A stretch of 64,000 nucleotides of DNA from Rhodoferax mekongensis (lineage in GTDB: Bacteria; Pseudomonadota; Gammaproteobacteria; Burkholderiales; Burkholderiaceae_C). The translations under genes were made by a program, and so were the position numbers. Below the pieces are notes generated by a model. It did no database searches and had not been told where the DNA came from. It worked only from the letters and a program-made list of their open reading frames with translations. The stretch lies in assembly GCF_032191775.1 (NCBI RefSeq), contig NZ_CP132507.1:831001-895000 (forward strand), read 5' to 3'. Shown one piece after another: positions 60,201 through 64,000 of the stretch. Each line of letters starts with the position of its first letter. The stretch's first letter is position 1.

Positions 60201-63200
60201 GGAGCGGAGATGGTGAAAGAGCCATTGACCGTGGCGTTCTCGGCCACGGAGAGGTCGGAGCCGCCCACGCCGGTGCCGTCATTGGGGATGGAGACGGTGG
60301 GGGTGCCTTCGGAGGCGCCGGTGACCGTCATGGTGACGGTGGTGGTGGAGAAGGAGCCGTCGGAGTCCTTCAAGGTGTAGCTGAAGACATCCTGCTTGGA
60401 GTCGCCCACATTGAGGGCTTGAGCGGCGGCATTGGTGACATAGGTGTAGGAGCCGTCGGCATTGATGGTCAGGGTGCCGTAGGTGCCAGCCAGGGCCGAG
60501 CCCACGCCGGTGGTGATCTGAGCGGCGCCGGCATTGCCCACCTGTGCGCCGGTGACGGTGGCGGAGTCCGCGCCCAGGGTATCGGCGCTGGCATTGGTGC
60601 CGGTGACCACATTGCCGGTGATGCCGGTGTCGTCCTCGGAGACGGTGCGGGAGTCGGCCACGGCCACGGGGGCGGTATCGGTGATGCGGATATCCAGGCT
60701 GGAGGCGGAGTTGGTATCGCCCTGAGGATCGGTGACGACCAGATTGAAATGCTCGATCACATTGCCGGCAGTGTGGTTGGTGCTGGTGCCGGTGGGGTCA
60801 TAGCTGTAGGAGACCACACCGGTGGAGCTGTTGTAGCCGGTGAGCGTCAAAGTGCCGTTGGAGCCTGTGACGGTAATGGGAGCGGCGGGGGTGGCCGCGG
60901 AGAGAGCCGCAGCCGTGATCACGGTGGAGCCGATGGTCAGAGAGGTCAGGCCATCGGGAGCGGAGATGGTGAAAGAGCCATTGACCGTGGCGTTCTCGGC
61001 CACGGAGAGGTCGGAGCCGCCCACGCCGGTGCCGTCATTGGGGATGGAGACGGTGGGGGTGCCTTCGGAGGCGCCGGTGACCGTCATGGTGACGGTGGTG
61101 GTGGAGAAGGAGCCGTCGGAGTCCTTCAAGGTGTAGCTGAAGACATCCTGCTTGGAGTCGCCCACATTGAGGGCTTGAGCGGCGGCATTGGTGACATAGG
61201 TGTAGGAGCCGTCGGCATTGATGGTCAGGGTGCCGTAGGTGCCAGCCAGGGCCGAGCCCACGCCGGTGGTGATCTGAGCGGCGCCGGCATTGCCCACCTG
61301 TGCGCCGGTGACGGTGGCGGAGTCCGCGCCCAGGGTATCGGCGCTGGCATTGGTGCCGGTGACCACATTGCCGGTGATGCCGGTGTCGTCCTCGGAGACG
61401 GTGCGGGAGTCGGCCACGGCCACGGGGGCGGTATCGGTGATGCGGATATCCAGGCTGGAGGCGGAGTTGGTATCGCCCTGAGGATCGGTGACGACCAGAT
61501 TGAAATGCTCGATCACATTGCCGGCAGTGTGGTTGGTGCTGGTGCCGGTGGGGTCATAGCTGTAGGAGACCACACCGGTGGAGCTGTTGTAGCCGGTGAG
61601 CGTCAAAGTGCCGTTGGAGCCTGTGACGGTAATGGGAGCGGCGGGGGTGGCCGCGGAGAGAGCCGCAGCCGTGATCACGGTGGAGCCGATGGTCAGAGAG
61701 GTCAGGCCATCGGGAGCGGAGATGGTGAAAGAGCCATTGACCGTGGCGTTCTCGGCCACGGAGAGGTCGGAGCCGCCCACGCCGGTGCCGTCATTGGGGA
61801 TGGAGACGGTGGGGGTGCCTTCGGAGGCGCCGGTGACCGTCATGGTGACGGTGGTGGTGGAGAAGGAGCCGTCGGAGTCCTTCAAGGTGTAGCTGAAGAC
61901 ATCCTGCTTGGAGTCGCCCACATTGAGGGCTTGAGCGGCGGCATTGGTGACATAGGTGTAGGAGCCGTCGGCATTGATGGTCAGGGTGCCGTAGGTGCCA
62001 GCCAGGGCCGAGCCCACGCCGGTGGTGATCTGAGCGGCGCCGGCATTGCCCACCTGTGCGCCGGTGACGGTGGCGGAGTCCGCGCCCAGGGTATCGGCGC
62101 TGGCATTGGTGCCGGTGACCACATTGCCGGTGATGCCGGTGTCGTCCTCGGAGACGGTGCGGGAGTCGGCCACGGCCACGGGGGCGGTATCGGTGATGCG
62201 GATATCCAGGCTGGAGGCGGAGTTGGTATCGCCCTGAGGATCGGTGACGACCAGATTGAAATGCTCGATCACATTGCCGGCAGTGTGGTTGGTGCTGGTG
62301 CCGGTGGGGTCATAGCTGTAGGAGACCACACCGGTGGAGCTGTTGTAGCCGGTGAGCGTCAAAGTGCCGTTGGAGCCTGTGACGGTAATGGGAGCGGCGG
62401 GGGTGGCCGCGGAGAGAGCCGCAGCCGTGATCACGGTGGAGCCGATGGTCAGAGAGGTCAGGCCATCGGGAGCGGAGATGGTGAAAGAGCCATTGACCGT
62501 GGCGTTCTCGGCCACGGAGAGGTCGGAGCCGCCCACGCCGGTGCCGTCATTGGGGATGGAGACGGTGGGGGTGCCTTCGGAGGCGCCGGTGACCGTCATG
62601 GTGACGGTGGTGGTGGAGAAGGAGCCGTCGGAGTCCTTCAAGGTGTAGCTGAAGACATCCTGCTTGGAGTCGCCCACATTGAGGGCTTGAGCGGCGGCAT
62701 TGGTGACATAGGTGTAGGAGCCGTCGGCATTGATGGTCAGGGTGCCGTAGGTGCCAGCCAGGGCCGAGCCCACGCCGGTGGTGATCTGAGCGGCGCCGGC
62801 ATTGCCCACCTGTGCGCCGGTGACGGTGGCGGAGTCCGCGCCCAGGGTATCGGCGCTGGCATTGGTGCCGGTGACCACATTGCCGGTGATGCCGGTGTCG
62901 TCCTCGGAGACGGTGCGGGAGTCGGCCACGGCCACGGGGGCGGTATCGGTGATGCGGATATCCAGGCTGGAGGCGGAGTTGGTATCGCCCTGAGGATCGG
63001 TGACGACCAGATTGAAATGCTCGATCACATTGCCGGCAGTGTGGTTGGTGCTGGTGCCGGTGGGGTCATAGCTGTAGGAGACCACACCGGTGGAGCTGTT
63101 GTAGCCGGTGAGCGTCAAAGTGCCGTTGGAGCCTGTGACGGTAATGGGAGCGGCGGGGGTGGCCGCGGAGAGAGCCGCAGCCGTGATCACGGTGGAGCCG

Positions 63201-63844
63201 ATGGTCAGAGAGGTCAGGCCATCGGGAGCGGAGATGGTGAAAGAGCCATTGACCGTGGCGTTCTCGGCCACGGAGAGGTCGGAGCCGCCCACGCCGGTGC
63301 CGTCATTGGGGATGGAGACGGTGGGGGTGCCGGCTGATTGTGGAGATGTACCGTCCTGCCCTGTGAGATTAAATTCTTGATCAGACTGCAGGAAGTCGCG
63401 CTGGATATTTAACGGACTGACTACTTCGCTGATCCGTAGCACTCGTACAAAGCTGTGCGAGTCACTCGCATCTCCCCCGCTTAAACCGGCAGCTGTCGGT
63501 TCCAGTTCAGCAGAAAGATCTCCTCCAGAAGCAATGACTCTGGCGATGGCCGCCGGACTGCTATTGAGGTCCTTGAGTGCTGCGTTGGTTGCATCTTCTG
63601 GAGAGAAGCCCAATAAATTGGCATCAATTAGCAGTTCGCGACCCGACTCAAGGCTGATTTCCCGTCCGTTCGGGAGTGCAAGCTCCAAGCGCGTCCCGTC
63701 TTCGGTAAGAACAATTTGGCCTTCCTGTATCTCATCACCCAATTTGATGGCGCGTTTGCTACCGTCAGGTGAAACCACCCATGCATTACCTTGCAGGATG
63801 ACAACAACGCCGCGGGCTTGGGCAGAAATTTGGGAAGTAGCCAT
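45275..63844 (-). CDS. Giant LapA-like RTX adhesin, type 1 secreted, LapG-cleavable
   Basis: A 6189-residue surface adhesin. N-terminus: retention module (1-116) and the LapG site TAAG at 117-120 (EPTAAGLSGG). Residues 172-5208 are 20 copies of a 252-residue unit with Ig/cadherin-like motifs (DLSVAENATVNGSF, DTAPVAVADSRTVSEDDTG, LTINADGSYTYV). Two VCBS-type repeats of 119 residues and one related domain follow. Then a PA14-like domain (about 47.1-46.3 kb, GKFYTQPGSYDFRVTADDGFRL), RTX calcium nonapeptides (GGAGNDTLTGG and others, 46.2-45.7 kb) and a type-1 secretion C-terminus ending NGTLLLD. The ATG at 63844 has GGAG 7 nt upstream. lapG, lapD and the TolC-like gene beside it form the control and export set. 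The ligand could be a glycan (PA14), by inference. Confidence 0.95.
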   Translation of the reverse strand: MATSQISAQARGVVVILQGNAWVVSPDGSKRAIKLGDEIQEGQIVLTEDGTRLELALPNGREISLESGRELLIDANLLGFSPEDATNAALKDLNSSPAAIARVIASGGDLSAELEPTAAGLSGGDASDSHSFVRVLRISEVVSPLNIQRDFLQSDQEFNLTGQDGTSPQSAGTPTVSIPNDGTGVGGSDLSVAENATVNGSFTISAPDGLTSLTIGSTVITAAALSAATPAAPITVTGSNGTLTLTGYNSSTGVVSYSYDPTGTSTNHTAGNVIEHFNLVVTDPQGDTNSASSLDIRITDTAPVAVADSRTVSEDDTGITGNVVTGTNASADTLGADSATVTGAQVGNAGAAQITTGVGSALAGTYGTLTINADGSYTYVTNAAAQALNVGDSKQDVFSYTLKDSDGSFSTTTVTMTVTGASEGTPTVSIPNDGTGVGGSDLSVAENATVNGSFTISAPDGLTSLTIGSTVITAAALSAATPAAPITVTGSNGTLTLTGYNSSTGVVSYSYDPTGTSTNHTAGNVIEHFNLVVTDPQGDTNSASSLDIRITDTAPVAVADSRTVSEDDTGITGNVVTGTNASADTLGADSATVTGAQVGNAGAAQITTGVGSALAGTYGTLTINADGSYTYVTNAAAQALNVGDSKQDVFSYTLKDSDGSFSTTTVTMTVTGASEGTPTVSIPNDGTGVGGSDLSVAENATVNGSFTISAPDGLTSLTIGSTVITAAALSAATPAAPITVTGSNGTLTLTGYNSSTGVVSYSYDPTGTSTNHTAGNVIEHFNLVVTDPQGDTNSASSLDIRITDTAPVAVADSRTVSEDDTGITGNVVTGTNASADTLGADSATVTGAQVGNAGAAQITTGVGSALAGTYGTLTINADGSYTYVTNAAAQALNVGDSKQDVFSYTLKDSDGSFSTTTVTMTVTGASEGTPTVSIPNDGTGVGGSDLSVAENATVNGSFTISAPDGLTSLTIGSTVITAAALSAATPAAPITVTGSNGTLTLTGYNSSTGVVSYSYDPTGTSTNHTAGNVIEHFNLVVTDPQGDTNSASSLDIRITDTAPVAVADSRTVSEDDTGITGNVVTGTNASADTLGADSATVTGAQVGNAGAAQITTGVGSALAGTYGTLTINADGSYTYVTNAAAQALNVGDSKQDVFSYTLKDSDGSFSTTTVTMTVTGASEGTPTVSIPNDGTGVGGSDLSVAENATVNGSFTISAPDGLTSLTIGSTVITAAALSAATPAAPITVTGSNGTLTLTGYNSSTGVVSYSYDPTGTSTNHTAGNVIEHFNLVVTDPQGDTNSASSLDIRITDTAPVAVADSRTVSEDDTGITGNVVTGTNASADTLGADSATVTGAQVGNAGAAQITTGVGSALAGTYGTLTINADGSYTYVTNAAAQALNVGDSKQDVFSYTLKDSDGSFSTTTVTMTVTGASEGTPTVSIPNDGTGVGGSDLSVAENATVNGSFTISAPDGLTSLTIGSTVITAAALSAATPAAPITVTGSNGTLTLTGYNSSTGVVSYSYDPTGTSTNHTAGNVIEHFNLVVTDPQGDTNSASSLDIRITDTAPVAVADSRTVSEDDTGITGNVVTGTNASADTLGADSATVTGAQVGNAGAAQITTGVGSALAGTYGTLTINADGSYTYVTNAAAQALNVGDSKQDVFSYTLKDSDGSFSTTTVTMTVTGASEGTPTVSIPNDGTGVGGSDLSVAENATVNGSFTISAPDGLTSLTIGSTVITAAALSAATPAAPITVTGSNGTLTLTGYNSSTGVVSYSYDPTGTSTNHTAGNVIEHFNLVVTDPQGDTNSASSLDIRITDTAPVAVADSRTVSEDDTGITGNVVTGTNASADTLGADSATVTGAQVGNAGAAQITTGVGSALAGTYGTLTINADGSYTYVTNAAAQALNVGDSKQDVFSYTLKDSDGSFSTTTVTMTVTGASEGTPTVSIPNDGTGVGGSDLSVAENATVNGSFTISAPDGLTSLTIGSTVITAAALSAATPAAPITVTGSNGTLTLTGYNSSTGVVSYSYDPTGTSTNHTAGNVIEHFNLVVTDPQGDTNSASSLDIRITDTAPVAVADSRTVSEDDTGITGNVVTGTNASADTLGADSATVTGAQVGNAGAAQITTGVGSALAGTYGTLTINADGSYTYVTNAAAQALNVGDSKQDVFSYTLKDSDGSFSTTTVTMTVTGASEGTPTVSIPNDGTGVGGSDLSVAENATVNGSFTISAPDGLTSLTIGSTVITAAALSAATPAAPITVTGSNGTLTLTGYNSSTGVVSYSYDPTGTSTNHTAGNVIEHFNLVVTDPQGDTNSASSLDIRITDTAPVAVADSRTVSEDDTGITGNVVTGTNASADTLGADSATVTGAQVGNAGAAQITTGVGSALAGTYGTLTINADGSYTYVTNAAAQALNVGDSKQDVFSYTLKDSDGSFSTTTVTMTVTGASEGTPTVSIPNDGTGVGGSDLSVAENATVNGSFTISAPDGLTSLTIGSTVITAAALSAATPAAPITVTGSNGTLTLTGYNSSTGVVSYSYDPTGTSTNHTAGNVIEHFNLVVTDPQGDTNSASSLDIRITDTAPVAVADSRTVSEDDTGITGNVVTGTNASADTLGADSATVTGAQVGNAGAAQITTGVGSALAGTYGTLTINADGSYTYVTNAAAQALNVGDSKQDVFSYTLKDSDGSFSTTTVTMTVTGASEGTPTVSIPNDGTGVGGSDLSVAENATVNGSFTISAPDGLTSLTIGSTVITAAALSAATPAAPITVTGSNGTLTLTGYNSSTGVVSYSYDPTGTSTNHTAGNVIEHFNLVVTDPQGDTNSASSLDIRITDTAPVAVADSRTVSEDDTGITGNVVTGTNASADTLGADSATVTGAQVGNAGAAQITTGVGSALAGTYGTLTINADGSYTYVTNAAAQALNVGDSKQDVFSYTLKDSDGSFSTTTVTMTVTGASEGTPTVSIPNDGTGVGGSDLSVAENATVNGSFTISAPDGLTSLTIGSTVITAAALSAATPAAPITVTGSNGTLTLTGYNSSTGVVSYSYDPTGTSTNHTAGNVIEHFNLVVTDPQGDTNSASSLDIRITDTAPVAVADSRTVSEDDTGITGNVVTGTNASADTLGADSATVTGAQVGNAGAAQITTGVGSALAGTYGTLTINADGSYTYVTNAAAQALNVGDSKQDVFSYTLKDSDGSFSTTTVTMTVTGASEGTPTVSIPNDGTGVGGSDLSVAENATVNGSFTISAPDGLTSLTIGSTVITAAALSAATPAAPITVTGSNGTLTLTGYNSSTGVVSYSYDPTGTSTNHTAGNVIEHFNLVVTDPQGDTNSASSLDIRITDTAPVAVADSRTVSEDDTGITGNVVTGTNASADTLGADSATVTGAQVGNAGAAQITTGVGSALAGTYGTLTINADGSYTYVTNAAAQALNVGDSKQDVFSYTLKDSDGSFSTTTVTMTVTGASEGTPTVSIPNDGTGVGGSDLSVAENATVNGSFTISAPDGLTSLTIGSTVITAAALSAATPAAPITVTGSNGTLTLTGYNSSTGVVSYSYDPTGTSTNHTAGNVIEHFNLVVTDPQGDTNSASSLDIRITDTAPVAVADSRTVSEDDTGITGNVVTGTNASADTLGADSATVTGAQVGNAGAAQITTGVGSALAGTYGTLTINADGSYTYVTNAAAQALNVGDSKQDVFSYTLKDSDGSFSTTTVTMTVTGASEGTPTVSIPNDGTGVGGSDLSVAENATVNGSFTISAPDGLTSLTIGSTVITAAALSAATPAAPITVTGSNGTLTLTGYNSSTGVVSYSYDPTGTSTNHTAGNVIEHFNLVVTDPQGDTNSASSLDIRITDTAPVAVADSRTVSEDDTGITGNVVTGTNASADTLGADSATVTGAQVGNAGAAQITTGVGSALAGTYGTLTINADGSYTYVTNAAAQALNVGDSKQDVFSYTLKDSDGSFSTTTVTMTVTGASEGTPTVSIPNDGTGVGGSDLSVAENATVNGSFTISAPDGLTSLTIGSTVITAAALSAATPAAPITVTGSNGTLTLTGYNSSTGVVSYSYDPTGTSTNHTAGNVIEHFNLVVTDPQGDTNSASSLDIRITDTAPVAVADSRTVSEDDTGITGNVVTGTNASADTLGADSATVTGAQVGNAGAAQITTGVGSALAGTYGTLTINADGSYTYVTNAAAQALNVGDSKQDVFSYTLKDSDGSFSTTTVTMTVTGASEGTPTVSIPNDGTGVGGSDLSVAENATVNGSFTISAPDGLTSLTIGSTVITAAALSAATPAAPITVTGSNGTLTLTGYNSSTGVVSYSYDPTGTSTNHTAGNVIEHFNLVVTDPQGDTNSASSLDIRITDTAPVAVADSRTVSEDDTGITGNVVTGTNASADTLGADSATVTGAQVGNAGAAQITTGVGSALAGTYGTLTINADGSYTYVTNAAAQALNVGDSKQDVFSYTLKDSDGSFSTTTVTMTVTGASEGTPTVSIPNDGTGVGGSDLSVAENATVNGSFTISAPDGLTSLTIGSTVITAAALSAATPAAPITVTGSNGTLTLTGYNSSTGVVSYSYDPTGTSTNHTAGNVIEHFNLVVTDPQGDTNSASSLDIRITDTAPVAVADSRTVSEDDTGITGNVVTGTNASADTLGADSATVTGAQVGNAGAAQITTGVGSALAGTYGTLTINADGSYTYVTNAAAQALNVGDSKQDVFSYTLKDSDGSFSTTTVTMTVTGASEGTPTVSIPNDGTGVGGSDLSVAENATVNGSFTISAPDGLTSLTIGSTVITAAALSAATPAAPITVTGSNGTLTLTGYNSSTGVVSYSYDPTGTSTNHTAGNVIEHFNLVVTDPQGDTNSASSLDIRITDTAPVAVADSRTVSEDDTGITGNVVTGTNASADTLGADSATVTGAQVGNAGAAQITTGVGSALAGTYGTLTINADGSYTYVTNAAAQALNVGDSKQDVFSYTLKDSDGSFSTTTVTMTVTGASEGTPTVSIPNDGTGVGGSDLSVAENATVNGSFTISAPDGLTSLTIGSTVITAAALSAATPAAPITVTGSNGTLTLTGYNSSTGVVSYSYDPTGTSTNHTAGNVIEHFNLVVTDPQGDTNSASSLDIRITDTAPVAVADSRTVSEDDTGITGNVVTGTNASADTLGADSATVTGAQVGNAGAAQITTGVGSALAGTYGTLTINADGSYTYVTNAAAQALNVGDSKQDVFSYTLKDSDGSFSTTTVTMTVTGTNDAPVITNAATALVGTVTEAGNLDDGTAVAGTVTATGTLAASDVDSGATQTWTIQGTPSTTYGTISLVNGVWTYTLDNSLAATQALKEGQSVTQTYVIRVTDDFGAFKDQTVTVTINGTNDAPVITNAATALVGTVTEAGNLDDGTAVAGTVTATGTLAASDVDSGATQTWTIQGTPSSTYGTISLINGVWTYTLDNSLAATQALKEGQSVTQTYVIRVTDDFGAFKDQTVTVTINGTNDKPVAVADTNSVSEGTTTAPTVVTGNVTPGTAGQDYDPDSGSSISVTGVAVGTVSSAVGNVGTVLSGTYGTVSIGSNGSYTYTLDNTRPATNNLTAGQVAQDVFTYTITDNNGATSTTTLTINVTGTQDTVAPPPTVVPLTGAATGFNGEYYGYNETATATGRTHSDDGTATFGNHLAAGNLNSVEDMYTIIDGRNALAGGGKIVGTSTTANANVADVSFKARSIDYGFNPTVNSSLGSNQNVAAGNALLAKDNNANSTTRALSNFLDQDLSTGLVQTGAGNTNGTSGLGTTTDAAIRISGKFYTQPGSYDFRVTADDGFRLNVEGHTLLEYDGNQGPTTRIFKNVQLGDLAGGLQSLELLYWEQGGNSRLRIEYKSSSSSTWQVMSLTNTAMFSNESAPTIADTRIQDLVYDGTTSTWQLRTGSILDGGAGNDTLTGGTGRDYLMGGDGNDTLNGGDAADTLEGGAGNDILNGGNGNDLLIGGAGADTLTGGAGDDFYKLSDTLDTIVEAAGSGSDTVQLDSTYVAANANTTYVLGANLENLTAYDGGAINLTGNTSDNRIEGNNAANTISGLDGNDFIIGGKGNDILTGGAGSDTFAWRLNDGGTAGAPAIDRITDFTYGSGYSNVDNGTGAPTGGGDILDLRELLVGEHTSSGNSGSAATDVSISNLLNYIDININGSNTEIRISTTGGFTGGTYSAAAEDQRIILNNVNLYTAVGTTSGNETLLLQTLIRNGTLLLD
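47507..48220 (-). repeat. Two 357-bp VCBS repeats in the adhesin
   Basis: Two tandem 119-residue units (47864-48220 and 47507-47863), each starting TNDAPVITNAATALVGTV and ending VTVTING, differ by only a few bases (for example STTYGTISLVNG against SSTYGTISLING). They lie between the 756-bp array and the PA14-like domain. Confidence 0.93.
48221..63331 (-). repeat. 20-copy tandem array of a 756-bp unit in the adhesin
   Basis: The array is 15,111 bp, 20 units of 756 bp less 9 bp at one edge. By eye every unit is identical; the one difference I found is A in place of G at 48239 at the C-terminal edge. Each unit encodes 252 residues made of two Ig-like subdomains. Because 756 is divisible by three, copy number can change without breaking the frame. 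Confidence 0.95.
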
Positions 63845-63936
63845 GTAAGAACTCCAGAGACAGCAAAACTAGCTGATCAATGTAGTGCTTTACCGGCTCC
63901 TCGCCTATTGGACTCAAGTACAGGGTGTGTGACGCA

Positions 63937-64000
63937 TTACTGAATTCCGTGCACTTTCAAGGCAAGCTGCAATCGATCTGTGACCCCCAGCTTTTCGAAC
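63937..64000 (-). CDS. LuxR-family regulator, C-terminal fragment at window edge
   Basis: On the minus strand the last 20 codons read FEKLGVTDRLQLALKVHGIQ and stop (TAA, 63937-63939). This is the typical end of a LuxR/NarL HTH domain (..IFEKLGV.DR.QLAL...). The rest lies outside the window. It is upstream of and on the same strand as the adhesin, 92 nt away, so it may regulate it. The 92-nt gap holds the adhesin ribosome site and no clear promoter. Confidence 0.7.
   Translation of the reverse strand, partial: FEKLGVTDRLQLALKVHGIQ

Noticed and set aside
48221-63331. CRISPR-like regular repeats
   Set aside because: Units are 756 bp, directly adjoining and coding; there are no spacers or cas genes.
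48323-63337. A 5004-codon open frame on the plus strand opposite the adhesin array
   Set aside because: It exists only because a 756-bp unit without stops in that frame is repeated 20 times. The translation is Gly/Asp/Ala-rich with no recognisable domain, while the minus strand gives a full, well-known adhesin architecture.
48438-63380. Repeated 63- and 98-residue open frames every 756 bp
   Set aside because: Shadow frames of the tandem units with no ribosome sites and no family resemblance.

Overview
The window is a chromosomal segment of a high-GC betaproteobacterium. Gene content and neighbourhoods (smg-dprA-LysM-def-fmt, pgk/pyk/fba, purC, purE-purK, tsaB-rimI, a LapD/LapG/RTX-adhesin locus) fit the Burkholderiales, most likely Comamonadaceae (Rhodoferax-like). 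This is a judgement from protein flavour, not a database match. I saw no rRNA, tRNA, CRISPR array, prophage or transposase gene.

Layout. 1-2.7 kb (minus): smg (cut by the window edge), dprA and a LysM envelope protein. 2.9-5.5 kb (plus): def-fmt-azlC-azlD, tightly packed. 5.7-11.8 kb (plus): the glycolysis/gluconeogenesis genes pgk, pyk and fba, each a separate unit bounded by strong terminators, then purC; a REC-GGDEF response regulator lies on the opposite strand between pgk and pyk. 11.8-19.0 kb (minus): a six-gene run of OmpR-type regulator, sensor kinase, ABC ATPase, AfuA/FbpA-like binding protein, fused double permease and a second ABC ATPase. 19.1-27.5 kb: thioredoxin-TPR protein, purE-purK, sua5, dacB diverging from tsaB-rimI-uracil glycosylase, and pyrF. 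27.6-31.0 kb: a DUF1800 lipoprotein (frameshifted at a G tract) with its DUF1501 Tat partner. 31.1-35.5 kb: DUF779 protein and an aldehyde dehydrogenase under a good sigma-54 promoter, diverging from an AcoR-type activator. 35.6-40.5 kb: uvrA, an MFS transporter, ssb.

40.6-64 kb is a cell-surface adhesion locus. It holds a TolC-like outer-membrane protein with an extra C-terminal NTF2-like domain, a LapG-type periplasmic protease, a LapD-type c-di-GMP receptor, and a 6189-residue type-1-secreted RTX adhesin with an N-terminal retention module and a TAAG LapG site. Its middle is 20 head-to-tail copies of a 756-bp unit that look identical at the DNA level. A LuxR-family regulator tail enters at the right edge. 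In the known Lap logic, LapD bound to c-di-GMP holds LapG and the adhesin stays on the surface; when c-di-GMP falls, LapG cuts the retention module and the cell lets go. The inner-membrane and periplasmic secretion partners (LapB, LapC) are not in the window.

Two sequence-level signals cut across the annotation. First, a 48-nt gapless repeat occurs at least six times, three between genes and three inside purK and sua5. Second, four genes (purE, dacB, tsaB, pyrF) have a TAAAAT/GATAAT hexamer exactly 6 nt before the ATG and no Shine-Dalgarno, which suggests leaderless transcripts.
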